From Mactra quadrangularis (lineage: Eukaryota; Mollusca; Bivalvia; Venerida; Mactridae), in NCBI GenBank assembly GCA_025267735.1, contig CM046304.1:1240001-1304000 (forward strand): a stretch of 64,000 bases of DNA, in the 5' to 3' direction. Under the pieces are notes generated by a model. That model was not told the DNA's origin. It saw only the letters and a list, made by a program, of their open reading frames with translations, and did no database searches. The position numbers and the translations under genes are program-made. Shown here in pieces: positions 27,801 to 39,800 of this stretch (positions are counted from its first letter, which is position 1; every line of letters begins with the position of its first letter).

Positions 27801-30800
27801 CAAACCTTACATAATGCCTCAGTCTAATAAAATCGAGGCTTGTTGCGGACCTTCACGTGCAGACAGCTGTAGGCCATGGGAAGCCTTGCGCATTAAGGTT
27901 ACTATACGCGCATGGCACAAAATAACACACCCGTACAGAGCTGTAGCTGGAAGATATGCAAGTTTAATCCATACTTGGCCATGATTATGTTCACAATTTG
28001 ACTTTGAAACTTATACATGTAACCACTGCTCATCTCACTGGTAAAAATGTAACAGTCCATACGGGAATCCAAGAGTTCATACGGGTCCTTGCACAGCTTG
28101 ATCGCACAGCGCCCATACGGTGCCCTCGCGGCTACTTTTTATTTTTTATGGAACTGTACCATAACTTTACTCATTTTGATGTACAATAAAAAAACTTTCA
28201 ATAAATCTATATCTCACCTTTCATACTGATTCTGAGGTGACATCATTGTCATATAAGGGTTATTATCTTCTTTTCTTCTCTTCGTTCTATCAGGATAATC
28301 TCCACCATGGCCTTGACCTTGATGACCCGGGTGACCTTCACCTGACCTTGACCTTTGATCTCTAGGTAATGAATTATAACCTTGAGGTTGACCTCTAAGA
28401 GAACTTAAACTTCTATTATCCGGTTGACCATGTTTCATGTCCCTAGGTAATGTACTAGCTGAAAACTGACCTGACCTTTGACCTATGGAAGAGGACAATG
28501 ACCTCTGATCATCAGGTAACCTTTGACCTTGATTTGACCTTTGTGACCCTCGATTTCTGTCTATTACATCTGGATGATATCTGGGGTCAAATGAAGAGTT
28601 CAATGACCCATGACCTTGACCTTCGACCTCTCTTGGCAAAGTTCCAAAATTACTACTCGATGGAGCGCTATCCTGCCTCTGATAAGGAGCACCATAGTTT
28701 GGAGTATTTTCTCTAGCTTGTAAGGGTGATCTCCCCTGAAAACTATTATCTAGGTCAGAACGTGGAGTATGACCTCCCTGGTTTACGAACGGGAACTGTT
28801 GCATATCAGGTGGTTGTATGCCGGGACTGTCTATATCATCGTCCCAGCTCATTATAGGTGATTTAGGTATCAACTTCGGTACATGTCCTGATCTGTAAAC
28901 ATACATCAATACACTTGTTTCTATAAACAAACCGGGTTGGTGGCGCAGTTGGTAGCACCCAGGAATTTGGAACTTGTGTCCCGAAGGGGGTACGGGCTCG
29001 AATCCCAACCGGGAAGGTTAAACTTTCCCATGAAAATTTAGCAATAATGTCAATTTTCCTCCATTAATAAGTTACTATGAACAGTCCAGAGGCGCTTTTC
29101 ATAAAAAATCTTACGACAAAAAATCGTCAAAAGCAAGAAACATTTATAATACGGAAAAATATTTAATTTAGTTGCTTTATTTAGTGGTTTGACCAAATTT
29201 ATATGAGCAAGGGAGGAAATAAAAAAAATGTTTAGTAAAATTCGTCAAAATCAAGGTGCGAGCGAATCCATAGAACATAATTATGATCAACTTATTGTAA
29301 CCTAAGGCCACAACAAATTGATTATATGTTCTATGGATTCACTCGCACCTTAATTTTGACGGTTTTTACCAAAACAATATTTTTATTTCCTCGCTCGCTC
29401 ATAAAAATTTGGTCAAACCGCTACATAAAGTAAGTGAATAAAGACTTTTTTTATTTATTTTTCTTCGCTAGCTCGCCCCTTTTTTTTCCAGAAAAATCTG
29501 TAGAACATAAGATCAACTTATTGTTACCTAAATAGTGAAAATTCTCAAATGATTAAAACTAATATATACCCAGGCGCTCTTTGTACTAATGCCGCCATTC
29601 TCAAAGCTTCGACCCATCTTTCCATCTGTGTCTGATCATCAGCAGCAAAATAAAATGTCTTCATATTTTCATGTTCAGCTTTGAATGCATGTTTCTTATT
29701 GACATCATTTGGTCCACATTTACTTATACTATAGCTTGGTAACAATATAGATCCTGTCACAAGAAATGTAATGTAGAAACCACATTTAAGCTGGGTTTAA
29801 AAACTTTAAAGCAAAATTACAAAGGACAAGTAATCCATAATAAAGCCAGGTAGAGTTGTGGTTACTTTCTGATTCTGTTCATCTGTATGTTATCAATGTA
29901 TGAAGTTTCATAAAGATCTGACCATAAATGGCAGAAATATATGGTAAAGAAAAACTTTACGGCAATTGTTTACAACACCTGACTGCCTGTCAACCCAACC
30001 CCCCGCTGTGTTTCGCCAAACCATTAGCCGAATTTTTTCGGTGAAAAATTCGACTAAAAAAATGAGTATAGCTCATGAGAATACAATGCATAGAGTGAAC
30101 ACACCAGGGATTAACATAAAGGGCGTCTGATTGCCCCTGATAACCTATTTTGGGGTTTTGGGCAACTTGTTATTGCTATCAAACATTTTGTTTGAGAAAA
30201 TGAAGTATATAACTGGTTGTCCAACGGGGCAACCTATCTTAAAAATTAATGTAAAACCCTGTAAACTCTGGGACTTTTTTGTTGGGTTTAACGCAGTGGC
30301 AGCACATTGTATAGGTCATATAATGGTGGTCAGTAAACCAACTCACCGTTCCTGGAAAGGCTGGATTTAGCTGTTTACAAACTACTAGAACATACTTCCA
30401 TCAGTGACTGAATACAGCCCTACATGATTTAGAATCAGTGGTAGAAGGGAGAATGGTCGTAGATATTATTTCATGATCAAGCTCCACAAAAGTATGCCCC
30501 ATCGGCGAATTTAACCTACAACCCCTCGATCAGTAGACTTGCGCACTACCTACTGAGCTAGCCAGCCATGCGGATGAAAATTTACTGGTGTTATGCCCAT
30601 ATATGGTATCTAAATAGAATTATAGTTAATTTTAAGCCAAGTGTCAAAATTTATAATTAGACTAAATTTTGGTTGATCAATTAATGTAGTAGACTAGATT
30701 TTGGTTAATCAATTAATGTAGTAGACTAGATTTTGGTTGATCAATCAATGTAGTAAATATATAACTAAATAAATATATTTTTACCTATACAGTTCTGTTC

Positions 30801-33800
30801 CTGTTCATCTTTATAGAAAAATAAACCAAAGTCTGCAAGAACACACCATTTCTTCTTCCATAACTTTAATCCACCACTTTCCTAGAAAATATATAATATT
30901 TCATGTATATGAATACAAACAAATGGATATATGTCAAGGATCTTGGACTGTTTACCTGATAACTAGATTCTTCCTAAACTTTCATATCCAGCAAGATAAA
31001 AACTTCGATCCCAGGGGAGCCAACTTCAATCCCAGGGGAGCCAACTTCAATTGCAGGGGAGTCAAGTTCAATCCCAGGGGAGCCAATTTCAATCCCAGGG
31101 GACCAAGAGGAGCAAACTTCAAGGAGCCAACTTCATTCCCAGGGGAGCCAACTTCAATCCCAGGGGAGCCAACTTCAATCCCAGGGGACCAAGGGGAGCC
31201 AAGTTCAATCCCAGGGGAGCCAAGTTCAATCCCGAGGGGAGCCAAGTTCAATCCCAGGGGACCAAGGGGAGCAAACTTCAAGGAGCCAACTTCAATCCCA
31301 GGGGAGCCAAGTTCAATCCCAGGGGAGCAAACTTCAAGGAGCCAACTTCAATCCCAGGGGAGCCAACTTCAATCCCAGGGGAGCCAACTTCCCCAGGGGA
31401 GCAAACTTAAATCTCAGGGGAGCAAACTTCAACCCCAAATGAGCAAACTTCAATCCCAGGGGAGCAAACTTCAATCCCAGGGGTATAACTTAAACACACT
31501 TTGTAGAGGATCTTAAATCGATGCCAAATGCCAAACATGAAAACTCTAGGCTTTACAGTTTTAGATTTAAAAAACTTTTTGTGACCCCAGAGATGGGCGT
31601 CTATTTCAACTCCAGGGACACAATTTGAACAAACTTTGTACAGGTTCTTGGAATGCACACTTACACACAAGAACACAATGCACTTACACATCAAGTTTAC
31701 CAATTCTTAACAATTTTTAAAGTTTTAGAAATGTCAGAGCTTGACATTGAAGGTCCTCTGATTGCCCCTTACAACCTAAACAAGCAGCTTTTAAAGTTAA
31801 AGGCACCATACCTGTTTTTGTAGCCATCCTCGTAGTATAACTTTAGAGTTCTCTCCCCTGGATGCTGTGGGAGCCTTAATATTCTTCAACTTGGTACTTT
31901 TACGTTGTGGTACACCTTTAACTAGAGGACTCTGTGGGGGTGACCTCGTGGGTGATTCCATCGTAGAATGTCCGGACATCGGATGATCAAACGTTGTCAA
32001 TCTACGATTGTGACTGAAATCAGATGTAATATTAAGATTTAAAATTTTGATTAGGTTGAAGTTTGTTTCTATCTAGAAGCTCACAGGAAAAATTGGTTTG
32101 TCTTTTAGTGTTGTCTCTATAAATAAAGTCTTTATTATCATTATCATTGTTATTTTTATTGTGATTGATATAGTTATCATTATTATCATCATTATTATCA
32201 TTACGACAATCATGGTCATCATTACCATCATTATCATTATTAATATTATCATTTTCATTATTATCACAATAATCATCATCAACATCATTATCATTATTAA
32301 TATTATCATTTTCATAATTATCACTATTATCATCATCAACATCATTATCATTATTAATATTATCATTTTCATTATTATCACTATAATCATCATCACCATC
32401 ATTATCATTATTAATATTATCATTTTCATAATTATCACTATAATCATCATCAACATCATTATCATTATTAATATTATCATTTTCATAATTATCACTATTA
32501 TCATCATCAACATCATTATCATTATTAATATTATCATTTTCATTATTATCACTACTATCATCATCACCATCATTATCATTATTAATATTATCATTTTCAT
32601 AATTATCACTATTATCATCATCAACATCATTATCATTATTAATATTATCATTTTCATAATTATCACTATTATCATCATCAACATCATTATCATTATTAAT
32701 ATTATCATTTTCATTATTATCATTAAGCACCAATTAATAAATCATGGTTTGGAGTTCAGAAAGAATTATCTTAACTTTCAAAGGGACATCACTGTTGTCA
32801 ACACTGCAGTTGTGTTACATAAATTACTTCCCCTGTCTATATCATTATTACTCAAAAGTTACTTCCCTTGATTTTTTATGGTAAAAATGTCAATCATATT
32901 CTATACATATTCATGATTAAATGGGGATCAAATAATCAATTAGCCCATTCATAAGAAACATACAAGTTTCACAAGCCCAAAGCATTTTTCACAAATCTCT
33001 TGCTTCAGCTAGGCTAGTTAAAAAAAAGGCAATGACTGCAATAAGCATAGGGGGATCCAGGGGGGGTGGACCCGACAATAGTGTATGTGACCCCATTAAC
33101 CCGAATGAGTTCGATGCTCCTTTTACGCATCGATACTACAAGTTTGCAGAGGAATCTAGCCGGAAGACCAGAAAACTCATTCGGGTTTATGGGGGTCACA
33201 CATGCTATTGAAAAGAATGTTTCATTTAAAACTGACTCAACGCAATCATTTGTAACTTGCAAATCCTCAATGTCAATTTTCAACACATTACTGTACCGAC
33301 AGAACTGGTTCAAATTTCACAATTCCTTTTTTATTCCATGCATAATAACATTCTCTTTCTAACGATACCAAATGTATGAGTGTGCAATGACAAACAAAAA
33401 AGATATTATGGTTTTTGTAGATCGGACAAGACTTTTGTCCATTAGTATACATACTCTGTAAGTCAATATTGACACAGACCTAGTTTTATATGATCATATA
33501 TTATAACTTGTACATACAATATTGACAGCCTAGTATAGATAATGTCGACAGTTTTATTATTATTTTATACTTAATATAACATTTTATATTATAATATCCC
33601 TCATTTCAGATGTGAGTAACCTTAAATGGGTTTCAATACACTTGAGTATTTGACTAGGTTACAAGACATAAATTGCATACCAATCATGTAGGTTGTGAAA
33701 GAGACTGAGTTTAATAATCTTGAGTTTAAAAAAAATAAAAAATAAGGAGATTGAAATATAAGCTAAAAATTATAAAATGTACATTTTTCATAGATTTTCT

Positions 33801-36800
33801 ATCCAGTTAGTTGAAGCATAACCCAGGTCGATAGCGCAGTTAGTAGCGCGCTGGGATTGGGGATCTCGAGCCCGAGGGGTGCAGGTTCGAATCCCACCCG
33901 GGGAAGTTATACCCTTCCATGAAAATTTGACAATAATGTCAATTTTCCTCCATTGATAAGATAATATGGAGAAGTTTCTGGCCTTGTGGTAGGTGAGTAC
34001 TGTTTATAGACAATGGTCCAGGAAAGCTAGGTTAGGTGCATAAATGCCGTAAAATGACCTAAATTGTGTTGACACGGCGTTAACTCCTATAAATAAATAA
34101 ATAGTTGAAGCATCCTTCATGACCTAGGAGTACTAGGACTTCTCCCCATGAGCTAAACCAAAGGATCCCTCCTTCGGGCTAAGTCCAGGATCCATCCTTT
34201 AGGAGTTGAGTCCTAAGGCCCCTTCCTCCAGTAGATAGTCAAAGAACCTCTTACTAAGGAGCTAAAGCCAAGGACCCCTCCTCAAGGCCAAGTCCAAAAA
34301 TCTGTCCCCCAGGATCTGAGTTTCAGGATCCCTCCCCCAAGGACTAAGTCCAAGGACCTCTAGCTCCCCTCAAAGAGCTTAACCCAAGGACCACTCCCCG
34401 AAAAAGCAGCCCATGAATTTCTAATATGTATAAATGACATTTAGCTTAATCAACAAGTTAATATTGTATCATAACAAAACATTAATTCATTGCCTATATA
34501 ATACAATACTGTATTAAGTAAGTTTAGCACAGTAATCAAGTTACAACATTAATGCATCAAGTTTATCATTTGTTAGAAGGTAATTTAATGAGTTTAATGA
34601 CATTTAAGTAAGAATGAAATCTGACATGAAAATATAACAAAGTTATTTTATATAAACTCTGGTGTCAACAAGTACATACTTGATATAACAATGTAAACTA
34701 TAGTCACATTGTGTTGGTTTGTTAATGTCTAAAATATATTGTAATATATGTTTTTTTATGGTTGAGTTTTAGACCCAAGTAACAAATTGTATAGGTCATA
34801 TCACAGCAGTTAGTCAACCTACTCAATGTTCCTGGAAAAGATAAATCTCTGGATGAATCTGAGTTACTAGCCTTAAACTTCCATCAGTGACTGACAACTG
34901 TCCTACATGATTTAGAATCAAAGGTTGGAGGGAGAATGACTGTAAAATTCATTTCATGACCAACATGACCAAACTCAACAAAAGTATGCCCCGCCCATTT
35001 AGTAAAATTTAAGGCGTTACCCATGACTTAAAAAACATTATAAATCAGTTTATTGCTTAATAAATTAAGGCAATGACTGGTTTTATTTTTCTTCAGATTT
35101 AACATTACATATATAGATATGACTAGAGTGAGAGAGAAGGTCGGGGGGAGGGGTATGAGATATACATCAAGTCAGACATGACTCTAGGCTATTTTTATTC
35201 AATTATTTAAATATCAACACCAACAACACGATGACATCATCAGACAACAACAACAATAACAATATAACAGATACAATCAGTTCACACTGTATTAAACAGT
35301 TCAATTTATATCAAATATAAATATTCAAATATCCTATAATTTCTATATAAACATGCTTGTCAAATTTTGTCTGGCTTAGGTAACATTTTCCCTTTTGCAC
35401 TGTTTATAATAAAATTTCATCTGCATTTCTAGCATGTTTTACCAGAAAAATAAAATAATTTTAACTTGACTATGAGAAACATTACAAAATATTATATTAA
35501 GGTCTTGCAGCCGCCAAAAAAAAAGATTCAAATGGCAGGATAGGTGAGTTCTTGTTGACAAGGGTACAGGAAAGATAGGTTAGGTGCACAGGTCGTTGTA
35601 AAGTGACCCTAAAAAATTGTGATGACACGACGTTAAACCCAATATATAAAGATCAAATGGCTTATAGACCCTGTACTTCAAGAAATCCACATTTTTTTAC
35701 AAAAAAAGATAATTTACAAGAGTTTACAAAATTAAGTGCTTTTAAAGCCCTTGGCATTGACTTTTTTTCAAGTGTAGTCCAAAAGAGCGAAAATTGTATG
35801 AAAAAAAAATGTCCTTACATGTAACAATCATTAATGTGTTTTTATACTATATTAAAGTCAATAAAAATTCAGTTTAACAACCTTTTAACTTAAATTAAAT
35901 AAATATAAAAAAGTAAACAATTTTTAACTTAAACAGAACATTTTTTCATGTGGTTAAAAAACAGCGAGGAATTTTATTTGGGCTACATTAAAAAAGAACC
36001 CTATACATTGTTATATTAAGGACAAAGTTACCTTTGTGTACATATATTTATAAAGTATTCATGAACTACAAAATTAGCCAATTTTTATACATATAATATA
36101 TGCCTTTCAAGCACATTATAAGTAATTTTAGAGTCAGTGGAGCAGTCTAATTTTACATGGTATGTTAATATAAAAGTCTTCTTAAAAAGTATATCTAACA
36201 GGGGCGGATCCAAATTTTTTTTCTAGGGGGGGTCCAAACTTTTTGGGCGGGGGCCCAACCCTCGAACCACAACCACATTATACACATTTTGCAGAAAAAA
36301 TGCAACATTTTGATAATAAAAACTACATTACCAAAAAATTGCTTCAAGCTACTTAAAAATGAATTACAAGCAAGAAATACACTAATAGACATGTACATTT
36401 TCCAAATTCTAGGGGGGTCTGTACCCCTGACCCCCCCTGCTGGATCCGCCAATGCCTAAGCCCAAATTAAAAATGGTCGACTAAATAATTTTTACAAGTT
36501 TTATTGGTGTCCTATCGAATTTTGCAAAAACTATGAGCATACATGTAATGTTGCCTGTCTGGTAGCACACAAGTATACTGAGCAAGGCCTTTGGTGGTCG
36601 GTTCCATTCCTGGGCAGGTCATACTTTCTCGCAGTTTGGTCATGAAATAATTTATACCACCATTCCAGGTGACTGTCAACTGTCCTACATGATTTAAATT
36701 CTGTGGTAGGAGGGAGAATGGTCGTAGAAATAATTTTATAACCAAGCTCCACAAAAGTATGCCCCAATCCAAGAATATAAAAAAATACCATCCAGGAATG

Positions 36801-39800
36801 AAGCCTATGACCTCGAGATCTCAATCAATGAACTTGTGCCCAACCAACTGAGCAAGCAGGGCGCTTATCAGTTGCAATACAATACAAAGTCTGATACATG
36901 TCCATGACTTCTTATAGATGATAACTACAACCACAAAGTCATGGTGACTTTCAATAAAATAATAATTAAATTTTTATTAGATGTTTACCAACCATATATC
37001 AAAAACTTTATTTACAATAATAATGGAGGACAGACTGACCACTGTCCAGTCAAATGTTCAATTAAATAAGATAATAAAACTTGATTGAACTTTATACCTT
37101 CAGGCCCGGAGAGTATCAGTACTTTTAATACATTAGTACTTGACAGTCGGACAAATTTGACCTCACATTATAAACATTAAATCTAAACTTAATAGTTCAT
37201 ACCAATCAATTCCAAATTCATATTTTATGAACTGGGATTATCAAACAAGTAGCAAGTATTTAAATCAGCAGGGTTAATGTATGTGTCACTGACAGTTGAA
37301 TAAATTTGAACAATAATTTTATGACTTGTGGCAACTGGGAAATTAACCCAGATCCCTAGATGTGAAAGTCTCGTGCAATGATTGAGTTAAAGTTATCTCC
37401 AGAGGGTAAACATGTAAAACACACAACAGTATTAACCTAGCTCAGTAGGTAGCACACAAGTCTACAGATTGAGGGGTCGTAGGTTTGATTCCTGAGCAGG
37501 GCACACTTTAGTGGAGCTTGGTCATGAAATAACCTATACCATGTGTTTCTATGGCATTAAACCCAACAAAAAAACCTAAACAAAACAGACCTTCATTCTT
37601 TACTTCAGCAATGATGTTACCAAAGATTTAGTCTTGGTTGTTCAATGAAAAAATCAGGACAAAGTTTGTGTTATTCTGTCATTAAAGAAAGTTGAAACTG
37701 TTACAAGTTTATTTATGGTGATTGATTTTACAAGTAAATCAATAAAGTCTAATTTAGTCTATAAAAGATCCAAGTACAAATCAGTTAAAAACCTGACACA
37801 GGTTTCTTTTTGTTGGGTTAAACTTCAAAGCATTGTATAGGTCACATCAATGCACTCAGCCAACCTACTCGATGTTCCAGAAAAAGACTAAAGCTCTGGA
37901 TTCAGGTATAAAACCAGATAGTAAAGACACACTTTCTTCAGTGACCGACAACTGCCCCACATTGTTAGGAATCAGTGGTATAATTATTCCATGACCAAAC
38001 TGTTTGTTTGTTTGGTTGGTTGATTAACGCCATAGCAACACATTGTATAGGTCATATAACAGCGGTCAGTCAACTTACTCACTGTTCCTGGAAAGGCTAA
38101 ATCTATGGATTAAGCTGTTCACCAACTACTAAGCACATACATTCGTCAGTGACTGAAACTGCCCTACATAGTTAAGAATCTTTGGTAGGAGTAGAAATGG
38201 CCGTAGAAATAATTTTGTGACCAAGCTCCATGAAACTATCCTCTGCCTGGGAATCGAACCTACGACCACTGGATCAATTGACTTGCAAGCTACCATATGA
38301 GCTAGCCGAGCAGCTTCACCTAGATTTGTACATTCATTGTAAAATAAAAATTTAGAACTTACACACAGGATAGGAAAGTTAGATGGAGAATTTTAGAAAT
38401 ATCAGCAAAAAACAAAAAAATGAATATTTCACATTTTTTGCAACAATTTAAAACAATACATGTGTAAAGTGCAAAACGGTCATAACTCAATATAAGAAAA
38501 GAGTGAGTTACGACTGTTTTAAGCCAAACCCATGAATAGAAAAGCTATTTGTGTTAAATATGTCAGTCATGTATGAAGTTACAATCAGATAATTGTAAAT
38601 GAGTTGATTTACTGTAATGTAGGTAATTTTTACAGGGAAGGCCAGGTTGTTAATTTTCGCAATATTCATGGTCCATCAAGATAATGAATTTTCTATACCC
38701 TTCCAATATATCCCCCCCATAAATACAAGAATCAAATGGGCTATTTTTTGAAGGGACATAATCCAGCATATTTGAGTGTCTTTGTAGTCAAGCATTATAA
38801 ATATCATGAGTTTATAAGAATGTGAAAAGAATTTATTTAAAACAAAAGGCACGTTATTTTATGCTTATATAGTCAAAATGCAGAGTTCAATCTAGAGTGC
38901 GCCATAGGCCCCTTTTGAATGAAAATGACACAATTACTATCCCCTACGGGCATTCCAGATTGAGCACTGAAATGTGTGAACTTTAATCCAACTAATAAAA
39001 AAAAACCTAGAAATCACTAAATATAAAAACTGTGAAATTCAAGCGCTTTACAGTACTATACAAATGTAATACTATATAATGATAATCAGATAATGTGGAG
39101 GAGCTCGAAGCTTGTAGCTAAAGCTAGTAAAAATCATTGAAATGTAACATTTTATCATCAGCCACATAGTGTACATTCATTGATATACATCAAGACTTGT
39201 AACTTTATACTTCATACTCAATAATTTATTTAAAATGTGACCGCATCTTTCATTCATACTTTTATCTTTCCTTATACCTAATTTTAATACTCACCGAGTA
39301 GTGAAACATTGAAGCAACCCATTTTTGTAACATGAAATGTAATGTGGAAACCACATTAAAGCTGGATTTATTAACTTTAAAGCAAAAATTACAAAGGGAA
39401 ATAATTCATAATAAAGACAGGTAGAGTTGTGGTGCTGTCTTATTCTGTTCATGGCATGGTATGGTATCATTGTATGAAGTTTCATTAAGATCTGACAATA
39501 AATGGCAGAAATATATGATAAAGAAAAACTTTAATGCAATTGAACGACACTGGACGCCCGACTGCCCGCCCAACCGCCCAATGATTGGTTTTTCATTGAA
39601 AAATCTGGCTAATAAAAGTGCAAAATGTAATGAAATTTTAAAACTTTACTTTATAAAACGTATTTAAATGAATATAGTATTTTCTCTGTTTTTCCTTGTA
39701 ATGAATAATTAGGGGAAACCTGTTAAAACCAGTATTTTAGTTTACGAGTAGGATGACTGAACATTGTTTAAGTTGAAAATTTAATAACAAAATATGAATG

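Noticed and set aside
28893..29008. Upstream extension of the exon 6 frame with a Met start
   Set aside because: It reads backwards through a SINE head; the acceptor at 28893 and phase match to exon 5 define the real exon start.
30923..31516. 197-codon open frame (and overlapping frames) in the minisatellite
   Set aside because: The 21-bp unit is a multiple of three without stops, so open frames on both strands are expected; it lies in an intron of the PLEKHA-like gene.
32032..32871. Long open frames of 216-257 codons over the ATC-rich array on both strands
   Set aside because: They are composed almost only of Asp/Asn or Ile/Met from a 57-bp triplet array, are open in several frames at once, and lack similarity or splice context.
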